Origin: Pseudorhodoplanes sinuspersici
GTDB taxonomy: Bacteria > Pseudomonadota > Alphaproteobacteria > Rhizobiales > Xanthobacteraceae
Reading direction: 5' to 3'
Length of the DNA stretch: 64,000 nucleotides
Assembly (NCBI RefSeq): GCF_002119765.1
Contig: NZ_CP021112.1
Span: 1,544,501-1,608,500 of the forward strand
Under the pieces are notes generated by a model. The model did not search any database, was not told the DNA's origin, and saw only the letters and a list, made by a program, of their open reading frames with translations. This document shows positions 26,434 through 35,130 of this stretch, piece after piece. Position 1 is the first letter of the stretch, and every line of letters begins with the position of its first letter. A program made the translations under genes and the position numbers.

Positions 26434-28397
26434 GCCAGGCACTCCTCGTAATCGGTCCGCGCCTGGACTTGCATTGGTGCCGTCTTGCCCTGTTCTTTTT
26501 CGAGCTGACCTGCAAAACCGGCGCGCGAAATCGACTTGGAGCGGCAATAATAAAGGCTCTTGATGCCGCGCTCCCATGCCGTCCAATGCAGCATGTGCAG
26601 ATCCCACTTATCGACATCGGCGGGAATGTAGAGATTGAGCGACTGGCTCTGGCAGATGAACGGCGTGCGATCGGCCGCAAGATCGATGATCCAGCGCTGA
26701 TCGATTTCGAAGGCCGTGCGGAAGATCATCTTCTCGTGCTCACTCAGAATATCGAGATGCGCGACCGAGCCCTCATGCTCGATGATCGATTGCCATGTCT
26801 CCTGTGTGTCCGCTCCCTTCGCAGCGAGCACTTTCGCAAGATGCGGATTGCGCACCGAGAACGCGCCGGACAGTGTCTTGTGCGTGTAGATATTGGCCGG
26901 GATCGGCTCGACGCAGGCGCTGGTGCCGCCGCAGATGATGCTGATCGAGGCGGTCGGCGCGATCGCGATCTTGTGGCTGAACCGTGCGACGATGTTGCGT
27001 TCGGCCGCATCGGGACAGGAACCGCGCTCCTTGGCCAGCGCCACCGACGCAGCATCCGCATCGCGGCGGATTTTCCGGAACATCTTGAAGTTCCAGGACT
27101 TCGCCATCGCGCTTTCGAACGGGATGTTCTGCGACTGCAGGAACGAATGAAAGCCCATGACGCCGAGGCCGACCGAGCGTTCGCGCAAGGCGGCATAGCG
27201 CGCGCGCTTCATGCCGTCCGGCGCGACGTCGATGAAATGCGTCAGGACGTTATCGAGGAAACGCATCACGTCCTCGATGAAGCCCGGCGCATCGCACCAT
27301 TGATGCCAGGTCTCGACATTGAGCGACGACAGACAGCAGACCGCGGTGCGCTCCTCGTCACGATGATCGATACCCGTCGGCAGCGTGATCTCGCTGCACA
27401 GATTCGACGTTGTGACCTTCAGGCCGAGTTCGCGCTGATGCTTCGGCAGCGCGCGGTTCACCGCATCGATGAAGAGCAGATAAGGCTCGCCGGTCTGCAG
27501 GCGGGTTTCGAGAATGCGCTGCCAGAGCTGGCGCGCATCGACCTGCCGCATCACCTCGTTGTTCTTCGGACTGCGCAGCGAGAACATCGCACCCGCTTTC
27601 ACCGCCTGCATGAATTCGTCGGTGACGTTGATGCCGTGGTGCAGGTTGAGACCCTTGCGATTGAAATCGCCGGACGCCTTGCGGATTTCCAGAAACTCCT
27701 CGATTTCGGGATGATGGATGTCGAGATACACGGCGGCCGAGCCGCGCCGCAGTGAGCCCTGTGAGATCGCCAGCGTCAGGCCGTCCATCACATGGATGAA
27801 GGGAATGATGCCCGACGTCTCTCCGCCCTTCACCTTCTCGCCGATCGAGCGCACCTTGCCCCAATAGGTGCCGATGCCACCGCCATTGGAGGCGAGCCAC
27901 ACATTCTCGTTCCAGGTGCCGACAATGCCGTCGAGTGAATCCGACACCGAATTCAAGAAGCAGGAGATCGGCAAACCGCGCGGTGCACCGCCATTGGAGA
28001 GCACCGGTGTTGCCGGCATGAACCAGAGCTGCGACATCGCGTCATAGAGCCGCTGCGCATGCGCGACGTCGTCGGCAAAGGCGCAGGATACGCGCGCGAA
28101 CATGTCCTGATAGCTCTCGCCTTCGAGCAGATAGCGATCCTTCAGCGTCGCTTTGCCAAAATTGGTCAGGAGGTCATCGCGACTGCGATCGAGCTTGAGA
28201 TCGGATGGTTTCGGCTGCGGCGCGAGCGGTCCGAGCAGGGGCGCGCGGGTCTGCTGCGCAGGCTCTGCAACAACAGCAGGCTTGTCCCCTTCCAACGCAA
28301 ACAATTGGGGTTCGCGGAACTGCGCAAGGACAGCAGCGCGGTGATTCGGCGCAACAAGATCGCCGCGACGGTCGAAGTCAAAAGCACTGGCAGGCAT
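26424..28397 (-). CDS. nrdA: Ribonucleoside-diphosphate reductase, alpha (R1) subunit
   Basis: A 657-residue catalytic subunit making deoxyribonucleotides. The ATG at 28395-28397 follows GGGGTGAG. Cysteines at GLPISCFLNSVSDSL, NLCSEITLPTG (radical/active-site region) and the C-terminal ECLACQ shuttle pair are present, as is the tyrosine pair in SLYYCRSKSISRAG. The first ~75 residues are Pro/Ala-rich with no recognisable ATP-cone, so overall-activity control by dATP may be missing. It is preceded by a cobalamin riboswitch, suggesting that this B12-independent enzyme is made when cobalamin is scarce and a class II enzyme, not seen in this window, is used otherwise. Confidence 0.95.
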   Translation of the reverse strand: MPASAFDFDRRGDLVAPNHRAAVLAQFREPQLFALEGDKPAVVAEPAQQTRAPLLGPLAPQPKPSDLKLDRSRDDLLTNFGKATLKDRYLLEGESYQDMFARVSCAFADDVAHAQRLYDAMSQLWFMPATPVLSNGGAPRGLPISCFLNSVSDSLDGIVGTWNENVWLASNGGGIGTYWGKVRSIGEKVKGGETSGIIPFIHVMDGLTLAISQGSLRRGSAAVYLDIHHPEIEEFLEIRKASGDFNRKGLNLHHGINVTDEFMQAVKAGAMFSLRSPKNNEVMRQVDARQLWQRILETRLQTGEPYLLFIDAVNRALPKHQRELGLKVTTSNLCSEITLPTGIDHRDEERTAVCCLSSLNVETWHQWCDAPGFIEDVMRFLDNVLTHFIDVAPDGMKRARYAALRERSVGLGVMGFHSFLQSQNIPFESAMAKSWNFKMFRKIRRDADAASVALAKERGSCPDAAERNIVARFSHKIAIAPTASISIICGGTSACVEPIPANIYTHKTLSGAFSVRNPHLAKVLAAKGADTQETWQSIIEHEGSVAHLDILSEHEKMIFRTAFEIDQRWIIDLAADRTPFICQSQSLNLYIPADVDKWDLHMLHWTAWERGIKSLYYCRSKSISRAGFAGQLEKEQGKTAPMQVQARTDYEECLACQ

Positions 28398-28519
28398 CGG
28401 CTCACCCCTGAATATGAAGGAGCGAAGGACCAGCGGACGGCTTGCGGCTTTAACCGACGCACGGACGTGCGTGGTTGCAAGCGTCCCTCCGGAGCACCCC
28501 GCCCGAGGACGTTTCATCG

Positions 28520-28690
28520 ATCACGGCAGGTCTCCTGGCTCGCGGGTCCTGGTCGCCGTCTGGTCTTCCCGGCGCCGGCTGGCACCAGTGACACGATGAA
28601 AGACAGCGACTCGCCGCTTACAGTTGCGGGGGCAGCCCCGGATTTGCCTTCTGGCGCACCGGGTTCCCTCTTAGCCTCAAAAACACCAAA
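28520..28690 (-). promoter_or_regulatory. Cobalamin (B12) riboswitch in the nrdAB leader
   Basis: Read on the minus strand: GAGGGAACCCGGTGCG, then CCGGGGCTGCCCCCGCAACTG followed by TAAGCGG, a GTGTCACTGGTGCCAG region, GGGAAG, and the B12 box GCGAGCCAGGAGACCTGCC (28525-28543). These match the conserved core of cobalamin aptamers in order. It ends about 125 bases before the nrdA ATG, leaving room for an expression platform. Cobalamin binding would be expected to reduce nrdAB expression. Confidence 0.95.
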
Positions 28691-28817
28691 TGGTGTGGGT
28701 TGAGGACCGTGATGACTAGATACGGTAGTCAGGCGCAGTGAGTCGTCAAGCGCTATTTGCGTCTTCAACACGACGCATCGGAAATCCGGGGACGAAACTT
28801 AAAAAACTCTTGCCGGC

Positions 28818-28845
28818 TTTGGGCGCGGCTCCCGCCGCGCCCAAA
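28818..28845. terminator. GC-rich hairpin between leuB end and nrdA leader
   Basis: TTTGGGCGCGGC, loop TCCC, GCCGCGCCCAAA: a perfect 12-bp stem 20 bases past the leuB stop. On the minus strand a T-run occurs only 11 bases beyond the stem, so termination is likely but not canonical. Confidence 0.55.
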
Positions 28846-28864
28846 ATAGACAAACACAGGAACG

Positions 28865-29977
28865 TCAGACGACCTGCTTCTCGATCTCCTCGGCGATCGC
28901 ATCGCCCATCTCGGTCGTGCCGATCGTCGCTTCGCCCTTGGCGGCGATGTCGGCGGTGCGAAGTCCGCGGGCCAAAGCCGCCGAGATCGCGTTGTCCACC
29001 ATGTCGGCTTCCTTGCCCATGTCGAAGGAATAGCGCAGCGCCATGCCGAACGAGGCGATCATTGCGATCGGGTTGGCGAGACCTTTGCCGGCAATGTCCG
29101 GCGCCGAGCCGTGCACCGGCTCGTACAGCGCCTTGCGCTTCCTCGTCTTCGGGTTGACCTCGCCGAGCGAGGCCGAAGCCAGCATGCCGAGCGAGCCGGT
29201 GAGCATCGCCGCGATGTCGGAGAGCAGATCGCCAAACAGGTTGTCGGTAACGATCACGTCGAACTGCTTGGGATTTTTCACGAGCTGCATGCCGCCGGAA
29301 TCGGCGAGCTGATGCTCGAGCGTAACGTCCTTGAATTCGCGGTTGTGCACCTGCGTGACGACCTCGTTCCAGAGAACGCCGGTCTTCATCACGTTGCGCT
29401 TTTCCATCGAGGTCAGCTTGTTGCGCCGCTTGCGCGCCAGTTCAAACGCGACACGGGCGATGCGCTCGATTTCGTAGGTATCGTAAACCTGCGTGTCGAC
29501 GGCGCGTTTCTGGCCGTTGCCAAGATCGGTAATGGTCTTCGGCTCGCCGAAATAGACACCGCCGGTCAGCTCGCGCACGATCATGATGTCGAGGCCCTCG
29601 ACCAGCTCGCGCTTCAGCGAGGAGGCTTCGGCCAAAGCCGGATAGGTCACGGCCGGGCGCAGGTTGGCATAGAGGCCAAGATCCTTGCGCAGACGCAGAA
29701 GGCCCGCCTCCGGGCGCACCTCGTAAGGCACGGCATCCCATTTCGGCCCGCCCACGGCGCCGAAAATCACGGCATCCGCGGCATCCGCCTTGGCCATGGT
29801 TTCGTCGGTGATCGAGACCTTGTGGGCGTCATAGCAGGCGCCGCCCACCAGCCCTTCGTCGAAGGAAAACTGCGCCAAGCCCTTCTTGTTGAACAGATCA
29901 ATCAGCTTTTTGACCTCGGTCATGACTTCGGGACCGATGCCGTCGCCGGCGAGCAGAAGGAGCTTGTGACTGGCCAT
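28865..29977 (-). CDS. leuB: 3-isopropylmalate dehydrogenase
   Basis: A 370-residue NAD-dependent oxidative decarboxylase, the third step of leucine synthesis. [20 protein letters not shown] is the N-terminal signature. [16 protein letters not shown] near residue 138 contains the substrate-binding loop, and [29 protein letters not shown] is the metal-binding signature. The ATG at 29975-29977 gives the standard start. It is 15 kb from leuD and on the opposite strand. Confidence 0.96.
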   Translation of the reverse strand: MASHKLLLLAGDGIGPEVMTEVKKLIDLFNKKGLAQFSFDEGLVGGACYDAHKVSITDETMAKADAADAVIFGAVGGPKWDAVPYEVRPEAGLLRLRKDLGLYANLRPAVTYPALAEASSLKRELVEGLDIMIVRELTGGVYFGEPKTITDLGNGQKRAVDTQVYDTYEIERIARVAFELARKRRNKLTSMEKRNVMKTGVLWNEVVTQVHNREFKDVTLEHQLADSGGMQLVKNPKQFDVIVTDNLFGDLLSDIAAMLTGSLGMLASASLGEVNPKTRKRKALYEPVHGSAPDIAGKGLANPIAMIASFGMALRYSFDMGKEADMVDNAISAALARGLRTADIAAKGEATIGTTEMGDAIAEEIEKQVV

Positions 29978-30097
29978 GAAATAGACGCCTCGCAGGATGG
30001 AAAGGTGGCGGAGTGCTAAAGGGCCGGGCGGCAAATGACAAGGCGGTCTGGCTGTTGGGCCGAATGCACCGACCGGTTGAAAGAGCAGCTATTGCCG

Positions 30098-30198
30098 TTC
30101 GTCCCCGCGAAAGCGGGGACCAGAGTCAAACGCTGGATCCCCGCCGGAGCTTGTCATCGGACGCGCCTTCGGCGCGATCTGTTGGCGGGGATGAGCGG
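30098..30198. repeat. REP-like element (family A), interrupted copy
   Basis: GTCCCCGCGAAAGCGGGGAC (30101-30120) is the left hairpin of family A. The right arm ATCCCCGCC...GGCGGGGAT is split by an inserted hairpin module with GGCGCGATC and CGCGCCTTCGGCGCG. It lies between leuB and the XRE regulator. Confidence 0.78.
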
Positions 30199-30220
30199 TT
30201 AACGAACGAGGTGATGCGCT

Positions 30221-30991
30221 TCAATCTCGGCCCGGCAGAAACATCGCGAACGGCTCATCGACCGTTCGCTTGAGAACAGTCCGATAGACAGCGTGACTGA
30301 CGTGATCGGCTGCGATCCGGCCGAACGCTGCATCTTTGATCGCGTGCATCGGGATGAATGCGATGGGTGCCGCAATCGGCGTCAAATGCGAGCCGCGTCC
30401 TGCCAGCAATGTCGTCAGAATGCCGTGCATCTCGCCTGTGATGGTCGGACGCGACACGGTGATCAGCCGGTATTGCCCGTGCCTATTGGTCACGAGATAG
30501 ACGTGGCCGGACTGGTTTGGCACAGCGACCGATCCGAACTGAGAAAAATCGGAATCGAGCCGCTCGCCTTCGCGAAAGACCAGGCTTGATTGTCCATCAT
30601 CCCAGGCGATATCGGTGCGATACGCATAGATCGCGCCGGGTTCGCCGAATGAGGGCCGCAGCGTCAGATACGTGCCTTCGATCCATTTCACCGACCGGCG
30701 CGCATAGGCACCAAGTTCATCGGGCGCCACGCCAGCCTCGATGACAACCGGCCCAATGCTTTTTGCTTCAGCCTTGCGCAAGGCGACACCAAGCGCCTCT
30801 TCCAGACGGATCGTGGTGGCAAGCGTGAAGGGGCGGCGGCCCGACAACGCTTTTTCCAGCGTCGAGATGCTGATCCGCGCTTCGTCCGCAAGCTGCTGAC
30901 GCGACATGCGCCGCCGCGCGATCTCTTCGCGCACCGTGACCGCAACCACGCGGCTTTGTTCGGATGTCAATTGTTTCTCGGACACCAGCAT
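30221..30991 (-). CDS. XRE-family transcriptional regulator
   Basis: A 256-residue regulator. Residues about 20-72 are an HTH_3/XRE domain (EEIARRRMSRQQLADEARISISTLEKALSG). The rest (about 90-256) is an uncharacterised domain with a mixed beta pattern (SVKWIEGTYLTLRPSFGEPG, then VYLVTNRHGQYRLITVSRP) that may bind a ligand. The ATG at 30989-30991 is preferred to a TTG at 31000. It is divergent from the sortase-substrate gene with a 165-base gap, so it may regulate the sortase pair (inference). Confidence 0.78.
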   Translation of the reverse strand: MLVSEKQLTSEQSRVVAVTVREEIARRRMSRQQLADEARISISTLEKALSGRRPFTLATTIRLEEALGVALRKAEAKSIGPVVIEAGVAPDELGAYARRSVKWIEGTYLTLRPSFGEPGAIYAYRTDIAWDDGQSSLVFREGERLDSDFSQFGSVAVPNQSGHVYLVTNRHGQYRLITVSRPTITGEMHGILTTLLAGRGSHLTPIAAPIAFIPMHAIKDAAFGRIAADHVSHAVYRTVLKRTVDEPFAMFLPGRD

Positions 30992-31156
30992 CGCCCTCAA
31001 ATCCCCTCACAGAGCCGTAACGGCCCGCACAACCACGTAAAATCTGCATCGCCTCGCGGCGAATGAATGACGAAAATTCTCGAACATCACGCTCGAACGA
31101 TCGCGCATCTGCGCGCACCAATTCTGACACGGATTGGTTCGCAAAGGAGCGACGAG

Positions 31157-33505
31157 ATGGGAGCGACGGAAATCACGTCCACGATCAGGATTAATCATTC
31201 GAGTCTGGATGAGTTACAGCCAAGAGAATCACGGGCGCGGGTCCGCGTCTGGCAAGTCGGGACGACGAAAATCTTGACCGCGATTGTGCTAGCAATTGCG
31301 GCTTTTTTTATGAGTTTTCATGCCACAGCGCGGGCGGAAAGCCAGCTTTGGCCGAACCAGATGAAGTCCGGTTCACTTCTGCTGCGCAACGGCAATGAAT
31401 ATGTCGAAGCGCCGCGGCTCGGCGCCGACTACGATCTCACCGTCAGCGGCCCGACCATTCGCGGCCGCGTGACACAGATCTTCCACAACAACACCCAGAA
31501 CTGGGTCGAGGCGGTTTATGTGTATCCGCTGGCGGAAGACGGCGCGGTCGATACGCTGAAGATGGTGATCGGTGAGCGCATCGTCGTTGGCGAGATCAAG
31601 GAACGGCAGACCGCCCGTGCCATCTACGAGCAGGCCAAGGCCTCCGGCTACAAGGCCTCGCTGATCGAGCAGGAGCGCCCGAACATCTTCACCAATTCGG
31701 TCGCCAATATCGGGCCTGGCGAAACCGTCCTGGTGCAGATCGAATACCAGCAGCCGGTGAAACAATCGGCCGGCACATTTTCGCTGCGCATCCCGCTGGT
31801 GGTCGCGCCGCGCTACAATCCGGCGCCGGTCGCGCAGACGGTCGATTTCAAAACTGATGGCAATGGCTGGGGCGCCAGCAACGATCCAGTTCCGGATCGC
31901 GATCGCATCACGTCGCCCGTTCTCGATCCGCGCGAGCATGGGCCGGTGAACCCCGTGCAGATCACTGTTCGTCTGCAGGCCGGCTTTCCGCTCGCCGACG
32001 TGAAGAGCCACCATCATCAGATCAGCACTGAAAACGTGTCGGCCGACACGCAGGTCATCAAGCTGGTCGAAGGACCGGTCCCGGCCGACCGCGATTTCGA
32101 ACTGACCTGGACATCGGCGGCGCAGCGCGCACCGTCGGTCGGCCTGTTCCGCGAACGCGTCGGTGATGACGATTATCTGCTGGCCTTCGTGACGCCGCCA
32201 TCGCTGGAACAGACACAGGAACAGCGTGCGCGCGAAGCGATCTTCGTCATCGACAATTCCGGTTCCATGGGTGGCACATCGATGGTGCAGGCGAAGGCCA
32301 GCCTGATTCACGCCCTCGACCGCTTAAAGCCGGCGGACCGATTCAACGTCATCCGCTTCGACAACACCTATGACGTGCTGTTCCCCGACAGCGTTGCGGC
32401 CAATGCCGAGAATGTTGCGCGCGCCAAAAGCTTCGTCTCGGCCCTTGAAGCGCGTGGCGGCACGGAAATGGTGCCGGCAATGAAAGCGGCGCTGACCGAT
32501 GCCCGCGCGACGGAGTCGAATTTGCTGCGTCAAGTCGTATTCTTGACCGACGGCGCCATCGGCAACGACCAGCAATTGCTGGATACGCTGGCGGCGATGC
32601 GCGGGCGCTCGCGCGTGTTCATGGTCGGCATCGGTTCGGCGCCGAATTCGTTCCTGATGAACAGAGCGGCCGAAATCGGCCGCGGCACCTTCACGCATAT
32701 CGGTTCGGTCGATCAGGTCGAGCAGCGCATGCGCGCCTTGTTCGAGAAGCTGGAAAGCCCGGCGGTGACCAACCTTGCCGTCAGCTTCTCCGACGCGAAA
32801 GCCGACATCACGCCAGCGGTTGCGCCCGATCTTTATCGCGGCGAGCCTTTGGTCATGGCGGCGAAGCTGTCGGCGCTCGCGGGCAATCTCGAGATCAAGG
32901 GCCGTATCGGCGACCGGCCGTGGAGCATCACGCTGCCGCTGACCAACGCTGCTGAAGGCAAGGGCCTGTCGAAGCTGTGGGCGCGCCGCAAGATCGCCGA
33001 TGCCGAAGTCGCCAGGACCTTGCGTCAGGCAACGCCGGAAGAGACCGACAAGATCATCACCGCGCTCGGGCTCGATCATCAACTCGTGACGCGACTGACC
33101 AGCCTGGTCGCTGTCGACAAGACGCCAAGCCGTCCCGAAGGCGTGCGCCTTGTGAAGGCCGACCTGCCACTCAACCTCCCGGCCGGCTGGGACTTCGACA
33201 AGGTGTTCGGCGAGAAACTTCAGCTTCAGCGCAAGGACGATCGCGCCGAACCAAATGCGCCGTCGCAAGACACGCCGGCAACACCGCAACGCGACGCTGC
33301 AACGATAACCTCCAACATGAAGGTCGCAGCCGCCCGCAATATGCAGGCCGCGCCGATCGTCGTCGCCCGTGCGGTGAACAACAGCGTGATGCTACCGAGG
33401 ACCGCAACGGATGCGCAATTGCGGATGATGATCGGCTTCGCGCTCGTCGCACTGAGCCTGATCGTCCTGCTGATCACACGGATGAAGGGACGCCTCGTTT
33501 CCTGA
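31157..33505 (+). CDS. VIT/vWA-domain sortase target protein (marine proteobacterial sortase target type)
   Basis: A 782-residue exported surface protein. The ATG at 31157 follows GGAGCGACGAG. A late signal helix (about residues 38-60, TAIVLAIAAFFMSFHATARA) follows a polar N-tail. The VIT domain (about 65-200) contains TQIFHNNTQNWVEAVYVYPL. The vWA domain (about 358-530) has the MIDAS motif DNSGSMGG. The C-terminus is a sorting signal: LPRTA at about 746, a hydrophobic helix and a basic tail KGRLVS. The class GN sortase follows 164 bases later, matching the known two-gene sortase/substrate arrangement of Gram-negatives. Confidence 0.88.
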   Translation: MGATEITSTIRINHSSLDELQPRESRARVRVWQVGTTKILTAIVLAIAAFFMSFHATARAESQLWPNQMKSGSLLLRNGNEYVEAPRLGADYDLTVSGPTIRGRVTQIFHNNTQNWVEAVYVYPLAEDGAVDTLKMVIGERIVVGEIKERQTARAIYEQAKASGYKASLIEQERPNIFTNSVANIGPGETVLVQIEYQQPVKQSAGTFSLRIPLVVAPRYNPAPVAQTVDFKTDGNGWGASNDPVPDRDRITSPVLDPREHGPVNPVQITVRLQAGFPLADVKSHHHQISTENVSADTQVIKLVEGPVPADRDFELTWTSAAQRAPSVGLFRERVGDDDYLLAFVTPPSLEQTQEQRAREAIFVIDNSGSMGGTSMVQAKASLIHALDRLKPADRFNVIRFDNTYDVLFPDSVAANAENVARAKSFVSALEARGGTEMVPAMKAALTDARATESNLLRQVVFLTDGAIGNDQQLLDTLAAMRGRSRVFMVGIGSAPNSFLMNRAAEIGRGTFTHIGSVDQVEQRMRALFEKLESPAVTNLAVSFSDAKADITPAVAPDLYRGEPLVMAAKLSALAGNLEIKGRIGDRPWSITLPLTNAAEGKGLSKLWARRKIADAEVARTLRQATPEETDKIITALGLDHQLVTRLTSLVAVDKTPSRPEGVRLVKADLPLNLPAGWDFDKVFGEKLQLQRKDDRAEPNAPSQDTPATPQRDAATITSNMKVAAARNMQAAPIVVARAVNNSVMLPRTATDAQLRMMIGFALVALSLIVLLITRMKGRLVS

Positions 33506-33669
33506 AGCACAACGCTGTTGGCGCGCGGCCGAAGGCAGATCCCCTTCCACCTTTGCCAACCGCGCGCCGATACGAAGGGGTTCGCCCAAACCTCTCCAGC
33601 GCGCACGCAGATCGAAAGTCCCCCACTGCGTGCGCGCCTTCCCTCTTCAAACGAAAGACGATCGCCTCT

Positions 33670-34341
33670 ATGCGCCGCATCCTGAAGCCTCACCTCATTG
33701 CAGCAGCGCTTCTCTGTGCGGCTGGCCTCACGCTTTCAGCTCAGGGATTGTGGATGCACGCCAAAGCCAAACTCGCACAGGTCCTGCTCGAACGGGCCTT
33801 CACCGAAACCATCAAGACCGGGCAAACCGTCAAGCCGTGGTCCTGGGCCGATACCTGGCCGATTGCCCGTATCGAAGTGCCGCGCCTGCAGGCCAATGCG
33901 ATCGTGCTGCATGGAAGCAGCGGACAGGCGCTGGCCTTCGGTCCCGGTCATGTCGAAACGACACCGCATGCAGGAAGCAACGGCACGGCGGTCTATTCCG
34001 CACATCGCGACACGCATTTCCAATTTTTGAAAGATGTCGTCACCGGCGATGAAGTGCGTGTGACGCTGCGAACCGGAGACACATTCCGCTATCGCGTGTC
34101 GCACACATCGATTGTGCGCTGGGATCAGTCCGGCATCGATCCATTTGCCGACGGACGCCACCTGGTTCTTGCGACCTGCTGGCCGCTGGATGCGACGTTT
34201 CCGGGGCCGATGCGCTATCTTGTTCATGCGGAGCTGGTTAGGGAGCAAGTTCTCCCCACATCCGCTCATTCCCGCGAAAGCGGGAATCCAGAACACCTGG
34301 GTCCCCGCCTTCGCGGGGACGAGCGGGCAAAAAGGGCATGA
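33670..34341 (+). CDS. Class GN sortase
   Basis: A 223-residue membrane-bound cysteine transpeptidase of the Gram-negative class. Residues 8-28 form an N-terminal anchor. The sortase barrel shows all three catalytic residues: His112 (VYSAHRDTHF), Cys170 (LATCWPLD) and Arg182 (GPMRYLVHAEL). Its presumed substrate is the LPRTA protein encoded just upstream. The natural end of the fold is near residue 192; the last ~30 residues are encoded by a family A REP element (34262-34326) that has extended the reading frame. Convergent with the molybdoenzyme gene, 3 bases apart. Confidence 0.9.
   Translation: MRRILKPHLIAAALLCAAGLTLSAQGLWMHAKAKLAQVLLERAFTETIKTGQTVKPWSWADTWPIARIEVPRLQANAIVLHGSSGQALAFGPGHVETTPHAGSNGTAVYSAHRDTHFQFLKDVVTGDEVRVTLRTGDTFRYRVSHTSIVRWDQSGIDPFADGRHLVLATCWPLDATFPGPMRYLVHAELVREQVLPTSAHSRESGNPEHLGPRLRGDERAKRA
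34262..34326. repeat. REP-like element (family A) inside the sortase 3' end
   Basis: Nearly identical to the copy at 15143: ATTCCCGCGAAAGCGGGAAT and GTCCCCGCCTTCGCGGGGAC hairpins bounded by CCGCTC/GAGCGG. Here it is translated as part of the sortase C-terminus. Confidence 0.9.
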
Positions 34342-34344
34342 ATG

Positions 34345-35121
34345 TCACAAGCCGCTGAACCAGTTATATCCTTGGTTTTCCCAATAACCGCCAAGATCGG
34401 TGTTAGTGACATGCATGGCGATGACGTATTTGGGATTCTTGAAGCCAAGCTTGGTCGGGATACGGCACTTCATCGGAAATCCGTACTTGCGCGGCAGGAT
34501 CTCGTCGCCGAACTTGAAGCTGAGCTGCGTTTGCGGATGCAGCGCGGTCGGCATGTCGATGGTGTTGGAATAACCTTCGGCACATTGAAACCAGACATAT
34601 TTTGCTGTCGTGTCAGCCCCGATACGGCGCAAAAATTCCGATAGCCGAACACCGGTCCAGCTTCCGATCGCACTCCAGCCTTCGACGCAGATGTGACGCG
34701 TGATCTGCGTTTCCTGCGGCAGCGCATAGAGCTCATCGAGTGTCCATGACTTCTTGTTATCGACGAGCCCGCCGATCTCAAGCTTGAAATCCCTGCCATC
34801 GACCTCCGGGGCATCTTCCTCCGGATAATAGCCGTTGAAAGGAAACGGCTTGGTGATCGCGCTTGCCGGATAGGTCGGCGCGAGCTGATTGGGATCGAAC
34901 AGTAAAGCCTGCGCGCCGTCGTTGAATTCGGAGATCTTGCGCAACACTTTCTCGGCCGAGACGGAATCGACCACATCGCAGCCGGTCAGCATGGTCAGCG
35001 CGCCGAGCGAGGCCGCACCACGCAGGAACGTACGGCGTGCCGGCTCAGGCATGATCTTTCCGGCATCTTTGATCAGAAGCCTGGGATCGACACCTGGAAT
35101 GATCCTTCGAAAGCGGCGCAT
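34345..35121 (-). CDS. Molybdopterin-dependent oxidoreductase, MsrP/YedY-like, putative Tat lipoprotein
   Basis: A 258-residue periplasmic molybdoenzyme of the sulfite-oxidase fold. Ribosome-binding site GGAGG precedes the ATG. A twin-arginine motif (ARRTFLRGAASLGAL) ends in LTGC, a lipobox, so it may be a Tat-exported lipoprotein. HICVEGWSAIGSWTG contains the molybdenum-ligating cysteine, and YSNTIDMPTALHPQ and PRKYGFPMKCRIPTKLGFK are YedY-like patches. It is shorter than SorA and lacks the dimerisation domain. The cytochrome b gene 9 bases upstream, same strand, is its likely electron partner. Substrate unknown; not classical MsrP. Confidence 0.87.
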   Translation of the reverse strand: MRRFRRIIPGVDPRLLIKDAGKIMPEPARRTFLRGAASLGALTMLTGCDVVDSVSAEKVLRKISEFNDGAQALLFDPNQLAPTYPASAITKPFPFNGYYPEEDAPEVDGRDFKLEIGGLVDNKKSWTLDELYALPQETQITRHICVEGWSAIGSWTGVRLSEFLRRIGADTTAKYVWFQCAEGYSNTIDMPTALHPQTQLSFKFGDEILPRKYGFPMKCRIPTKLGFKNPKYVIAMHVTNTDLGGYWENQGYNWFSGL

Positions 35122-35130
35122 GGCAGCCTC

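Noticed and set aside
26469-27755. 428-codon plus-strand frame opposite nrdA
   Set aside because: Antisense shadow of a fully supported R1 gene; no ribosome-binding site and mirror-frame composition.
32977-33669. 5' extension of the sortase frame into the vWA gene
   Set aside because: The frame is open, but the extension overlaps a well-supported gene in another frame; ATG 33670 gives the expected N-terminal anchor.
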